Assembly: GCA_963756715.1 (NCBI GenBank)
Contig: CAVWOV010000019.1
Location: 434,001 to 498,000, forward strand
Source of the DNA: VAZQ01 sp963756715
GTDB lineage: Bacteria > Pseudomonadota > Alphaproteobacteria > Rhizobiales > Xanthobacteraceae
Direction of reading: 5' to 3'
DNA: 64,000 bases
Part shown: piece by piece, positions 9,601 through 18,113 of the stretch
Layout: each line of letters starts with the position of its first letter
Position numbering within the stretch: position 1 is the stretch's first letter
The notes under the pieces: model-generated
Database searches by the model: none
What the model saw: only the letters and a program-made list of their open reading frames with translations
Told to the model about the DNA's origin: nothing
Made by a program: the position numbers and the translations under genes

Positions 9601-11267
9601 AGGTGCGTCATTCGATGCCCGGCGTCGGCCTGATTTCGCCGCCGCCGCATCATGATATCTATTCGATCGAGGATCTCGCCCAGCTCATCTTCGATCTCAA
9701 GAACGTCAATCCCGCCGGACTGGTTTCGGTCAAGCTGGTGTCCGAGGTCGGCGTCGGCACGGTCGCGGCCGGGGTCTCCAAGGCGCGCGCCGACCACGTG
9801 ACCATCGCGGGCTTCGAGGGCGGCACCGGCGCCTCGCCGTTGACCTCGATCAAGCATGCCGGCTCGCCGTGGGAGATCGGACTCGCCGAAACTCATCAGA
9901 CGCTGGTGCTCAACCGGCTGCGCGGGCGAATTGCCGTGCAGGTGGATGGCGGCCTTCGCACCGGGCGTGACGTCATCGTCGGCGCACTGCTCGGAGCCGA
10001 CGAGTTCGGCTTCTCGACCGCGCCGTTGATTGCGGCCGGCTGCATCATGATGCGCAAGTGCCATCTCAATACCTGTCCGGTCGGAGTCGCGACCCAGGAC
10101 CCGGTGCTGCGCAAGAAATTCGTCGGCCAGCCCGAACATGTCATCAATTACTTCTTCTTCGTCGCCGAAGAGGTCCGCGAGATCATGGCGGCGATGGGCT
10201 ACCGCTCGTTTACCGACATGGTCGGCCAGATGCAGATGCTCGACAAGCGTCAGGTGATCGAGCACTGGAAGGCCAAGGGCCTCGACTTCTCCAAGCTATT
10301 CCACAAGCCGAATGCGCCGCGGGGTGTGAACATCCATAACTGCGAGGTGCAGAATCACCAGATCGACACGATTCTCGACCGGCAACTAATCGCCGAAGCA
10401 CAACCCGCGCTCGATCGCGGCGCGCCGGTGCGGATCGTGACCACGATCAAGAATACCAACCGTACTGCGGGTGCGATGCTCTCGGGCGAGATCGCCAAGC
10501 GCTATGGCCATGCGGGATTACCGCACGACACTATCCAGGTGAAGCTGACCGGTACTGCCGGGCAGAGCTTTGGCGCCTGGCTGGCGCGCGGCGTCACGTT
10601 TGAGCTCGAAGGCGAAGGCAACGACTATGTCGGCAAAGGCCTATCCGGCGGCCGGATCATCGTGCGGCCGGCGGCCGACAGCGGCATCGTGCCGGAGGAA
10701 TCGATCATCGTCGGCAACACCGTGATGTACGGCGCGATCGAGGGCGAATGCTACTTCCGCGGCGTCGCCGGCGAGCGCTTCGCGGTGCGCAATTCAGGCG
10801 CCATCGCGGTGGTGGAAGGCGCGGGCGATCACTGCTGCGAATACATGACCGGCGGCATCGTGGTGGTACTGGGACGCACCGGGCGCAACTTCGCGGCCGG
10901 CATGTCGGGCGGCATCGCCTATGTGCTCGACGAAGACGGGACGTTCGAGACACGCTGCAACATGGCGATGGTCGATCTCGAGCCGATGCCGGCGGAAGAA
11001 GCTGCCGGCGCCAGCATCTATCACCACAGCAACGACTTGCAGTCCCACGGCCGCGTCGAAATTCTCGAAGACATGAACCGTTACGACCTCGAGCGGCTGC
11101 ATCTGCTGATCACGCGGCACCAGCGGCTGACCGGCTCGACCCGGGCCGCCGACATTCTCGCCGGCTGGGAGAAGTACCGCCTGATGTTCCGCAAGGTGAT
11201 GCCGTTCGAGTATCGCCGTGCGCTTGCCGAGATCGAGAAGGCGCGCACCATGCAGGCGGCGGAATAA
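6609..11267 (+). CDS. gltB: Glutamate synthase (NADPH) large subunit
   Basis: The 1552-residue alpha subunit of glutamate synthase, which transfers the amide of glutamine to 2-oxoglutarate in the GS-GOGAT ammonium assimilation pathway. The class II glutaminase domain begins with KDSCGVGF; Cys29 is the expected nucleophile, exposed after cleavage of a short propeptide. The central and FMN-binding domains follow, with GTGASPLTS and VDGGLRTGRDV. The 3Fe-4S cluster site is CIMMRKCHLNTC, followed by the C-terminal GltB/GXGXG beta-helix repeats. Length and domain order are those of intact bacterial GltB. The small subunit gene follows after 185 bp that hold a palindromic repeat. Confidence 0.97.
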   Translation: MTDRDNDGTDCALPAAQGLYDPALEKDSCGVGFIADIKGRKSHQLVEDALAILCNLEHRGAVGADPRAGDGAGILVQIPHAFFAKKADTLGFKLPEPGEYAVGNLFMPRDPDWRQIIRDIYVQNIKKEGMTILGWRDIPSDNSTLGSSVKPTEPVHQQVFIGRGRKIKSEDEFERRLYMLRKWISSRIYMRRERRLSGYYPVSISCRTVVYKGMFLADQLGAYYPDLRDPDFISALALVHQRFSTNTFPTWSLAHPYRMIAHNGEINTLRGNNNWMAARQASVSSPLFGDDIEKLWPISYEGQSDTACFDNALEFLTMGGYSLAHAVMMMIPEAWAGNPLMDEERRAFYEYNAALMEPWDGPAAIAFTNGKQIGATLDRNGLRPARYFVTRDDRIIMASEMGVLPIPEKDIVTKWRLQPGKMLLVDLDEGRLIPDEELKSTLAKSHPYKEWLERTQIVLEDLPTAPNEAVLSNLALLDRQQAFGYTQEDLRILMTPMAIQGEEATGSMGNDTPISALSDKPKLLFTYFKQNFAQVTNPPIDPIREELVMSLVSIIGPRPNLFDLEGLSRSKRLEVRQPILTNADLEKIRSISEVGDGHFKSRFLDTTWPAEAGAAGLKDGLDALCARAEAAVREGINIIILSDRRASADQIPMPSLLACAAVHHHLIRQGLRTSVGIVVESGEPREVHHFACLAGYGAEAINPYLAFETLVAMKDDLPQKVEEKEIVKRYIKSVGKGLLKVMSKMGISTYQSYCGAQIFDAVGLKSDFVAEYFTGTATRIEGVGLQQIAEESVRRHRDAFGDAPVYRGALDVGGEYQFRIRGEDHVWTAATVSTLQHAVRGNLPDQYRAYAKVSNEQSERLLTIRGLFRLKSAEEDGRKPVPLDEVESAESIVRRFATGAMSFGSISREAHTTLAIAMNRIGGKSNTGEGGEEADRFKPLPNGDSMRSAIKQVASGRFGVTAEYLVNSDMMQIKMAQGAKPGEGGQLPGHKVDKTIAKVRHSMPGVGLISPPPHHDIYSIEDLAQLIFDLKNVNPAGLVSVKLVSEVGVGTVAAGVSKARADHVTIAGFEGGTGASPLTSIKHAGSPWEIGLAETHQTLVLNRLRGRIAVQVDGGLRTGRDVIVGALLGADEFGFSTAPLIAAGCIMMRKCHLNTCPVGVATQDPVLRKKFVGQPEHVINYFFFVAEEVREIMAAMGYRSFTDMVGQMQMLDKRQVIEHWKAKGLDFSKLFHKPNAPRGVNIHNCEVQNHQIDTILDRQLIAEAQPALDRGAPVRIVTTIKNTNRTAGAMLSGEIAKRYGHAGLPHDTIQVKLTGTAGQSFGAWLARGVTFELEGEGNDYVGKGLSGGRIIVRPAADSGIVPEESIIVGNTVMYGAIEGECYFRGVAGERFAVRNSGAIAVVEGAGDHCCEYMTGGIVVVLGRTGRNFAAGMSGGIAYVLDEDGTFETRCNMAMVDLEPMPAEEAAGASIYHHSNDLQSHGRVEILEDMNRYDLERLHLLITRHQRLTGSTRAADILAGWEKYRLMFRKVMPFEYRRALAEIEKARTMQAAE

Positions 11268-11295
11268 TGGCGTTCACGACGACCGGCAACACTGA

Positions 11296-11404
11296 CCTCA
11301 TCCTGAGGAGCCCCGCGCAGCGGGCCGTCTCGAAGGATGGCGGCGCGCTCGGTACCTGTTGCCATCCTTCGAGACGCGCCCTACGGGCGCTCCTCGGGAT
11401 GAGG
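11296..11404. repeat. Long imperfect palindrome (REP-like element) between gltB and gltD
   Basis: Left arm 11296-11340 begins CCTCATCCTGAGGAGC and ends TCTCGAAGGATGG. Right arm 11362-11404 is its near reverse complement, beginning CCATCCTTCGAGACG and ending GCTCCTCGGGATGAGG. The two enclose about 21 bp. Each arm also carries a smaller internal stem (GCCCTACGGGC on the right). Elements of this sequence type are recalled as common between genes in Bradyrhizobium and relatives. In the gltBD transcript it would fold into a very stable hairpin between the two coding regions. Confidence 0.85.
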
Positions 11405-11452
11405 TCCGCAGATATTTCGTCGCCGCAATAATCGGAATATGTAGACGACGCG

Positions 11453-12899
11453 ATGGGCAAGGTCACAGGTTTCCTCGAGTACGAACGCGAAGACCGCGAC
11501 TACGAGCCGGTCGAACAGCGCATCAAGCATTGGCACGAATTCGTTCTGCCGCTGCCGGAGGACGACACCAGGAAGCAGGCGGCGCGCTGCATGGATTGCG
11601 GCATTCCGTACTGCCACGGCTCGAACGCGATGACTGGAGCGCCGACCGGCTGCCCGGTGAATAACCAGATTCCGGACTGGAACGACCTCGTCTATCGCGG
11701 CCACTGGCAGGAGGCCGCGCGCAACCTGCACTCCACCAACAATTTCCCCGAAGTCACCGGCCGCGTGTGTCCGGCGCCATGCGAGGCGTCCTGCACGCTC
11801 AACATCGACGACAACCCGGTCGCCATCAAGACCATCGAATGCGCGATCGTGGACCGCGCCTACGAGCAGGGCTGGGTGAAGCCGGAACCGGCGACCGAAA
11901 AGACTGGAAAGAAAGTGGCCGTTATCGGCTCAGGGCCTGCCGGCATGGCGTGCGCCCAGCAATTGTCGCGTGCCGGGCATGATGTGCATGTGTTCGAGAA
12001 GTTCGCCAAGGCGGGCGGCCTGCTGCGCTATGGCATTCCCGATTTCAAGATGGAGAAACTCCACATCGACCGTCGGGTCGCCCAGATGGAAGCCGAAGGC
12101 GTGACCTTCCACTACGGTGCGCATGTCGGCATGAACGTGCCGGCCGACAAGCTCGTCGCGGAGTTCGATGCGGTCGTGCTGGCGGGCGGCGCCGAGAAAG
12201 GGCGCGATCTGCCGATCCCGGGCCGCGACCTCGAAGGGCATCCATTTCGCCATGGATTTCCTGCCGCAGCAGAACCGGCGCGTCAGCGGCGAACCGGCGG
12301 ACGGCAGCGAGCCCATCCTCGCCGCCGGCAAGCACGTCGTCGTCATCGGCGGCGGCGATACCGGCTCCGACTGCATCGGCACCTCGATCCGCCAGGGCGC
12401 GCTCACGGTGACCAACTTCGAGATCATGCCGCAGCCGCCGGAGCACGAAGACAAGATGCTCACATGGCCGGACTGGCCACTCAAGCTGCGCACGTCATCG
12501 AGCCACGAGGAAGGCGTCGCGCGCGATTTTGCGGTTGGGACGGTGAAGTTCACGGGCGAGAATGGCCACGTCAAGACGCTGCACTGCGCGCGGGTCGACG
12601 GCAAGTTCAAGCCGATCCCCGGCACCGAATTCGACCTGAAGGCTGATCTGGTCCTGCTCGCCATGGGCTTCGTGCATCCGGTGCACGACGGCATGATCAA
12701 GTCGCTCGACCTGGCGCTCGACCAACGCGGCAACGTCAAGGCCGATGTGCTGGCGTACCAAACTTCGAACCCGAAGATTTTCGCAGCCGGCGACATGCGT
12801 CGCGGCCAGTCCCTGGTGGTGTGGGCGATCCGCGAAGGCCGCCAGGCCGCGCACTCGGTCGACAAATTCCTGATGGGATCGACGTCGCTGCCGCGATAG
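11453..12899 (+). pseudogene. gltD: Glutamate synthase small subunit, single frameshift
   Basis: The beta subunit of glutamate synthase, about 481 residues after correction, which passes electrons from NADPH through FAD and two 4Fe-4S clusters to GltB. The cysteine-rich N-terminus (ARCMDCGIPYCHG, GCPVNN, GRVCPAPCEASC) carries the cluster ligands. The FAD-binding VIGSGPAGMACAQ and the NADPH-binding VVIGGGDTGSDC follow. The frame breaks at GGG 12236-12238: removing one G turns ...DLEGHPF into DLEGIHFAMDF and restores the family sequence. Total length (1447 nt) is one more than a multiple of three, as expected for one inserted base. Probably functional in the organism. Confidence 0.9.
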
Positions 12900-12951
12900 G
12901 CTCCTGCGACACCGACGCCATGCTCTGCCAGACCCACTGGCGCGACGGCGA

Positions 12952-14583
12952 TCAGCGCCCAAAACCTCTAAACCATTGCGACGGGCTGAAAAGAAATTGC
13001 TGGCGCGGCGCGTTTTCGCGCGCGGCGGAGCGCGCCCGCCTCTGAGCCTCGGCCTTCTGTTGTGCTTCGGCCTTCTGCGCGTCGGTCAGTTCGCTGGTCG
13101 CGGGTTGGCTGGGTTTGACCTGGCCAGCCGTCATCGCCGCCGGCGTCACGGCCGCCGGCTCGTCGACGGTGGCGGCGCGCGGCCAGCTGAAATCGTCCGC
13201 ACGGCCGACCGTCGACGCAACCGGCTCGCCTTTGGTCAGTGCGCGGGTCGCGATCGGATCGACCTGGGTCGCGCGAGCCGGCGCGCGTCCGCCACCCAGC
13301 AGTTCTTCCGAGGCCACGGGTGCGCCGGTGAGCGGCAGCACCGGCCCGGCGGCCGGCCGCTGCGCGGGCTTGTTGGGGGTGGCGGAGCCAGGACCCTTCG
13401 GCCCCGTCTCGATGGGAATCGGCAACGCGACCGGCATGGCGCGGTTGAGGTCGCGCTCGATCTCGCGCTCGACATAGTGTGCAAGTTTGCGGGCGCCGTA
13501 CTTGGTGAAATAGTTGCCGTCGCCGGTTCGCAGGCGGCGGGTCTGTCCCTCGTAGTCAGGACCTTGCGCCGAGTAGCGGCCCTGCTCATCGACGAACCCG
13601 TCCCAGATGTCGACGTAAGTGAGCCCGGCCTTTTCCACACGGCTGCGGTAGAGCTCATTGAGATAGGACGAATCGGCTGAAGCCTTGCTGTTGCTGCGCG
13701 ACGGCAGGCCAACCCACAGCACTGGCACGCCGGCGCTTTTCAACGCCGCAATGGTCGCGTCGATGCGCTTGATATACGCGGTTTCCCATTTCTCGGACTG
13801 AAATTCCCATGGGCCATAGGCAGCGATGCGCCCCTGCTCGGTTGTCGGCACCGGCGGCGGCTCGGGCGTGGCGGGCTTCTGAAGCTCGGCGTCCACTGGT
13901 GGCTTGGTCTCGGGGGTGATCGGTCGTGGTGGCTGCTGGGCGGTCTGGCCCTGCGCAGGTTTCGCCGAACGAACCACGGCCGGCGGCTTCTCGCGAATGG
14001 ATTGCCGATCGTTACTACCGACCATCATAACGATGAATTTCGGCTTCTCGGCCGCGATGATCTCGCGCGCCGTATGCGCCCAATCGGTCGAATCGCGGCG
14101 CGAGTCATACCGGATCAGACCAGAGTCGGCGCGATGTTTGCGCACGATCCCGACATCCGGCTTTTCGGAATAGGCATCCTCCAGCCCGTAGGCGAGCCAA
14201 TCGGCCATGGCGTCGCCCAGCACCAAGATGGTGGTGGTCGCCTCTTTTTTCGGACTGGCCGCAGGTGCGCGGGAGTAATCCACCGGCGCTTCGCGGTCAC
14301 GCTCGCGGTATTCGCGGTATTCCCGGTCGCGGTATTGGCGGTTATCCGACCCTCCGCGGTCACCCCAGCCCCAGCCGCCGAACGAATTATTACGCTGCTG
14401 CTGTCGCTGCTGACGGCCCCCCCAGGAATCGCCCCAGAACTGCGCCTGCGCGGGCACCAGGAACGCCGTGCTCACCAGCACCGCGACGATCGCTCCCACG
14501 CCGGCGAGCAGGAGGCCGGAATGCAACCTCTTGGAATTGCGGGATTTGGGACTGCTTACTGGTGCCATGGCCGACCGTGACAA
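12952..14583 (-). CDS. DUF459 / SGNH-fold protein, probably exported
   Basis: A 543-residue protein with a hydrophobic N-terminal anchor or signal (about 23-47, ending VPAQAQ), an Arg/Tyr/Asp-rich linker, then a DUF459 SGNH-hydrolase-like domain (about 118-370) and a long Pro/Ala-rich C-terminus. Block I reads LVLGDAMADW, so the usual nucleophilic Ser of GDS is Ala here. Block III is MVGSND, and a late GARKLAHYVE supplies a His without an obvious DxxH. The family acts on or near cell-envelope polysaccharides in some bacteria, but its role here is open, and an inactive or binding role is possible. The gene is convergent with gltD and lies downstream of the lytic transglycosylase on the same strand. 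Confidence 0.75.
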   Translation of the reverse strand: MSRSAMAPVSSPKSRNSKRLHSGLLLAGVGAIVAVLVSTAFLVPAQAQFWGDSWGGRQQRQQQRNNSFGGWGWGDRGGSDNRQYRDREYREYRERDREAPVDYSRAPAASPKKEATTTILVLGDAMADWLAYGLEDAYSEKPDVGIVRKHRADSGLIRYDSRRDSTDWAHTAREIIAAEKPKFIVMMVGSNDRQSIREKPPAVVRSAKPAQGQTAQQPPRPITPETKPPVDAELQKPATPEPPPVPTTEQGRIAAYGPWEFQSEKWETAYIKRIDATIAALKSAGVPVLWVGLPSRSNSKASADSSYLNELYRSRVEKAGLTYVDIWDGFVDEQGRYSAQGPDYEGQTRRLRTGDGNYFTKYGARKLAHYVEREIERDLNRAMPVALPIPIETGPKGPGSATPNKPAQRPAAGPVLPLTGAPVASEELLGGGRAPARATQVDPIATRALTKGEPVASTVGRADDFSWPRAATVDEPAAVTPAAMTAGQVKPSQPATSELTDAQKAEAQQKAEAQRRARSAARENAPRQQFLFSPSQWFRGFGR

Positions 14584-14690
14584 TTGCGGGCAAGCGGCCC
14601 CGTCGGCCGCGACCCGCCACGGGCTAACAGTACCCCGAAAAAGATGTCAACTTGAAGGTTTCCGTGGGTGTTTGTCCGGCGGGGCGTGGC

Positions 14691-16058
14691 TTATCGGCCA
14701 CGCAGCCGCTCCAGAATGGTGGCCGATGCAAATCCGTCCGGGACATGACCGATCGAAGACTGGAACGCGCGCAGTGCCATCCGGGTCCGGCCGCCCAGCC
14801 GCCCGTCCGGCGCACCGGCGTCGAAGCCACGCTGCACCAGGAGTTGCTGCAATTCGTAGCGCTCGGTGCGGCCCAGTACGCGCTCGTGCCGGGGCCAGGG
14901 CTGAATGAATGCCCCACCACCGCGCAGCCGGTCGGCCAGATGCCCGATCGCCATCGCATAGGCTTCCGCCGGGTTGTATCTCATGATCGCCCGGAAATTC
15001 TGCAGCATCAGGAAACCCGGCCCCTGGGCGCCGGCAGGCACCAGCAGAAATGCGCGGTCATTCGGACGCGGAAAGGCCTTACCGCCTGCGCGGCGCAGGC
15101 CATGCCGCTCCCAGTCCCGTAGCGTCATCACCCGCGAGCGGTCCGCCAACAAAAAGTTGAAGCCCTGTGGCACCACCACCTCGTAGCCCCAGGTTTGGCC
15201 CGGCATCCAGCCGTCTTTCTTCAGATTATTCGCCGTCGAAGCGATCAAGTCGGCCGCCGAATCCACGACATTTCGGCGTCCATCGCCGTCGAAGTCGACC
15301 GCGAACCGCTTGAACGAAGTCGGCATGAACTGGGTCGGACCGAAGGCCCCTGCCCACGAGCCCCTGAGATGGTCCGGCCTGACATCGCCCCGTGCCAGGA
15401 TCTCAAGCGCCGACAGGAACTCCTCGCGGAAGTAATTCTGCCGGCGGCCAATGCAGGCGAGCGTCGCGGTCGAACGGATCACGGATCGGTCGCCGATCTG
15501 GGTGCCGTAGTTCAATTCGACGCCCCAGATTGCCGCGATGAAATGGCGGTCTACGCCGTAGGCCTTTTCGACTGCGTCGAAGGTCGCACGATGCTCCGCC
15601 AAAATCGCACGGCCCTTGGCAATTCGCGCATCGCTGACCAAGAGGTCAAGATAGTCCCAGAACGACTTGGTGAACTCGGGCTGCGCATCGAGCAGATCCA
15701 TGATCCGCAGATCAGGCGTCAGGCCGGCAATATTGGCATTGAAAACCGCGCGCGGGATCTTGCGGCGCTCGGCCAGCGGCCACAGCCTTTCGAGACAACC
15801 GTGGAAATTCGCCGCCGCGACGCGGATCGCCTCCGGCGTCATCGTCGGGTGGCCGGACGAACCCGGCTCTCCGCTCCACCTTGGCGTGCCGGGCGTGGCG
15901 GACGCCGTGGACTGCGACGGATTGACCGTGCCGGTGGCGGCGCTCTGCGAGAACAAGGACCGGATGTCGAAGCCCTGTGCATGAACCGTCCCGGCGGTAC
16001 CGGTCGCGATCAGCGCCGCGACGCAAAGCCCATGCATGGGATGGGAAAACCTAACCAT
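14691..16058 (-). CDS. Lytic murein transglycosylase, MltB/SLT_2 type with peptidoglycan-binding domain
   Basis: A periplasmic muramidase of about 455 residues that cleaves the MurNAc-GlcNAc bond of peptidoglycan, forming 1,6-anhydro ends. The start at 16058 is preferred over an upstream in-frame start (16094) because it gives a signal peptide ending TAGTVHAQ and has GGGGCAG before it. The SLT_2 domain covers about 75-370; the probable catalytic Glu181 lies in AAIWGVELNYG, and GAFGPTQFMPTSF is the conserved loop. A C-terminal PG_binding_1 domain (about 385-455) includes LVQRGFDAGAPDGRLG. The gene is divergent from galU. Confidence 0.9.
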   Translation of the reverse strand: MVRFSHPMHGLCVAALIATGTAGTVHAQGFDIRSLFSQSAATGTVNPSQSTASATPGTPRWSGEPGSSGHPTMTPEAIRVAAANFHGCLERLWPLAERRKIPRAVFNANIAGLTPDLRIMDLLDAQPEFTKSFWDYLDLLVSDARIAKGRAILAEHRATFDAVEKAYGVDRHFIAAIWGVELNYGTQIGDRSVIRSTATLACIGRRQNYFREEFLSALEILARGDVRPDHLRGSWAGAFGPTQFMPTSFKRFAVDFDGDGRRNVVDSAADLIASTANNLKKDGWMPGQTWGYEVVVPQGFNFLLADRSRVMTLRDWERHGLRRAGGKAFPRPNDRAFLLVPAGAQGPGFLMLQNFRAIMRYNPAEAYAMAIGHLADRLRGGGAFIQPWPRHERVLGRTERYELQQLLVQRGFDAGAPDGRLGGRTRMALRAFQSSIGHVPDGFASATILERLRGR

Positions 16059-16264
16059 ATACTCTGCCCCGATATGCGGCCCGGGATGCGGCACCCCTGC
16101 CTTGCAGTGGCGGTTTCACAATAGCCTGCGCCAGCCCCCTTTGTAGCGGGCCTATGGGGAAGAAATTAGATTGCGGGACCGTTAACGTCAGCCGTCAAGG
16201 TGCGAGTTCCCCTGCGACATTCCGCACGCCGATCCCTTGTCGGATCAGGCCGCTTGTCGGATGA

Positions 16265-17158
16265 ATGGCCCCACGCATGAAACCAATTCGCAAAGCTGTC
16301 TTCCCGGTCGCCGGCCTCGGCACCCGATTTCTGCCCGCCACCAAGGCCATGCCGAAGGAAATGCTGCCGGTGGTCGACCGGCCGCTGATCCAGCATGTGG
16401 TCGACGAGGCGCGCGAAGCCGGCATCGAGCATTTCATCTTCGTCACCGGCCGCAACAAGGCGATCATCGAGGATCACTTCGATCGCCAGTTCGAGCTGGA
16501 GCACACCCTGGACGAGCGCCAGCGCCATGCCGATCTCGAGGCGTTGGCGCGCGATCTGCCCGGGCCCGGAACCGCAAGCTTCACGCGCCAGCAATCGCCA
16601 CTCGGTCTCGGCCACGCGGTCTGGTGCGCGCGCGAGCTGGTCGGCCACGAACCGTTCGCCCTGCTGCTGCCCGACGTGCTGGTGCAGCACGAGCGGAGTT
16701 GCCTCGCGCAGATGATCGATGCCGCGCGCGGCCTGGGCGAAAGTGCGAACATCATTGCCGTGGAAGAAGTCCCGGCCGAGCGCATCCACATGTACGGCGT
16801 GGTCGGCGTCGGCGAACGCAAGGGCAGCCTGTTTTCGCTCACCGAGATGGTGGAGAAGCCGCCGCGGGAGAAGGCGCCGTCGAACCTCATCATCACCGGC
16901 CGCTACATCCTGCAGCCCGAAATCTTCGGCATCCTGGCAGCCGGGACGCGCGGCGCGGGCAACGAAATTCAGCTCACCGACGCGATGATCGAACTCGCCA
17001 AGACGCAGCCGTTCTATGGGCTGCAGTTCGAGGGCCGCAGTTTCGATTGCGGCTCAAAGGTGGGCTTCCTCACGGCCAACATCGCCTACGCGCTGGCGCG
17101 CGAAGACCTCGCCCCGGCAGTGCGCGCCGAGCTCAAGGGACTGCTCGGGGAACGCTGA
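16265..17158 (+). CDS. galU: UTP-glucose-1-phosphate uridylyltransferase
   Basis: A 297-residue nucleotidyltransferase that makes UDP-glucose for surface polysaccharides, glucans and trehalose. The nucleotide-binding signature VAGLGTRFLPATKAMPKEML (about 15-34), VDRPLIQHVVDEA, the FVTGRNKAIIEDHFD stretch, and the sugar-binding GVVGVGERKG and VEKP motifs are all present, and it ends near the usual family length. A second ATG at 16277 is an equally possible start, as neither has a strong ribosome binding site. A strong terminator 75 bp downstream suggests a single-gene transcript. Confidence 0.93.
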   Translation: MAPRMKPIRKAVFPVAGLGTRFLPATKAMPKEMLPVVDRPLIQHVVDEAREAGIEHFIFVTGRNKAIIEDHFDRQFELEHTLDERQRHADLEALARDLPGPGTASFTRQQSPLGLGHAVWCARELVGHEPFALLLPDVLVQHERSCLAQMIDAARGLGESANIIAVEEVPAERIHMYGVVGVGERKGSLFSLTEMVEKPPREKAPSNLIITGRYILQPEIFGILAAGTRGAGNEIQLTDAMIELAKTQPFYGLQFEGRSFDCGSKVGFLTANIAYALAREDLAPAVRAELKGLLGER

Positions 17159-17233
17159 CGGCCACGAAGCACGAAGCGAAGGTCACCCTTCGATCAAGCT
17201 CTATCGAAGCCGGACCAAAAAGACCAAGCGTGA

Positions 17234-17261
17234 AAAAGGCCGCCCCAGCGGGCGGCCTTTT
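17234..17261. terminator. Bidirectional Rho-independent terminator after galU
   Basis: Stem AAAAGGCCGCCC / GGGCGGCCTTTT (17234-17245 and 17250-17261) with loop CAGC. A-tract and T-tract flank it symmetrically, so it can end transcription of galU from the left and of the small secreted protein gene (stop at 17298) from the right. Confidence 0.85.
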
Positions 17262-17297
17262 GGCAAATCAATCGTTGCGATAATCGTGCGCGATGAA

Positions 17298-17648
17298 TCA
17301 GCGGCCCCGCCCGTCGGTGGAAAAGTTGGGCGAATTGTGATTGCCGCTGTGATTGCCGTGATCATTGTTGCCGCCGCGGCGGCCATGATCGTTATGACCG
17401 CGAACTTGATGGTCATTACGACGGCCGTGCCACCCGTGTCCACGCCGGTGACGGAACCCGCAGTCGTACAGGCCTGGCCCGTTCCAGCCATCGATGTAGA
17501 AGCAAATCGCGACGTTCTGAATCGTGTTCGTGTCAACGAGCGATGAACGCAATCCGGCCGGAGAGCTGAGCGGTGCGGCAGCGCTTGGTGCCAAGGCGCC
17601 CGCGGTCAGAGCTGTTGCCGCGGCGGTGATGAAGAGAAGACGGCGCAT
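17298..17648 (-). CDS. Small secreted His/Gly/Asn-rich protein
   Basis: A 116-residue protein. The ATG at 17648 is preceded by AAGGAG at good spacing and gives a Sec signal peptide (hydrophobic run LLFITAAATALTAGALA, cleavage near PSAAA). The mature part has two Cys (CFYIDGW and LYDCGF), which may form a disulfide, then a tail rich in His, Gly, Asn and Arg (HRRGHGWHGRR, NDHGNHSGNHN) that could bind divalent metals. No family is recognised with certainty; similar short HGWHG proteins occur in Hyphomicrobiales. It is flanked by the shared galU terminator. Confidence 0.6.
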   Translation of the reverse strand: MRRLLFITAAATALTAGALAPSAAAPLSSPAGLRSSLVDTNTIQNVAICFYIDGWNGPGLYDCGFRHRRGHGWHGRRNDHQVRGHNDHGRRGGNNDHGNHSGNHNSPNFSTDGRGR

Positions 17649-18029
17649 ATTTGACTCCTTAGGTAAAAGCGATTCGATCGCCAAAAACCCCGAGATGAAG
17701 CGATCATGAGCGCCCCATGCATCGCAAACGGATGACCGCCCGATAGGTTCCGCAATCAATTGGAGCAGGCAGATGCCGCGGTACGTGCAAGCGCCGCGGC
17801 GCGTGCATGCAAAGCAAAGGCTACTGCGCGTTGCACACGAGGAAAGGAAATGACGAAGGTTCCATCGGCGCGAAAATCTTCCCGCCGAGCACCGACTGAC
17901 GCTAACCCGCAGCCAGCGTTACGTCCAAGCGCCAGGTCGAGCGCGGGACTGGTGCACCGCGCAGCGTGCGCAGCTTAGCGCAATCTCACGCGATGCCAGC
18001 TTCGCGATCATGACTGCACAAATAAAGGA
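17649..18029. other. Intergenic region, no gene supported
   Basis: About 380 bp between the small secreted protein and the terminator of the porin-like gene. An open frame at 17760-17978 (+) has no ribosome binding site and an Ala/Arg/Ser-rich product typical of chance frames in GC-rich DNA. The first 100 bp must hold the promoter of the minus-strand secreted protein gene. Nothing else was seen. Confidence 0.5.
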
Positions 18030-18055
18030 CCCCGGCGAAAATCAATCCGCCGGGG
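18030..18055 (-). terminator. Terminator of the outer-membrane beta-barrel gene
   Basis: Stem CCCCGGCG / CGCCGGGG (18030-18037 and 18048-18055) with a 10-base AT-rich loop, followed on the minus strand by TCCTTTATTT. It lies about 60 bp past the stop codon of the gene that ends at 18114. Confidence 0.7.
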
Positions 18056-18113
18056 CCACATCTACCAGGGGATTCAATCCCGGCAATTGGCCGGGCTGAC
18101 GCCCTGCTGAACC

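Noticed and set aside
8628..10265. A 545-residue open frame on the - strand inside gltB
   Set aside because: gltB is intact and unmistakable on the other strand; the antisense product has no family features or ribosome binding site.
12230..12245. Programmed ribosomal frameshifting in gltD
   Set aside because: There is no slippery heptamer with a downstream pseudoknot, GltD is not known to use frameshifting, and the same GGGC error occurs in unrelated genes.
17760..17978. Small + strand open frame of 72 residues
   Set aside because: No ribosome binding site, no homology features and Ala/Arg/Ser-biased composition; considered chance.
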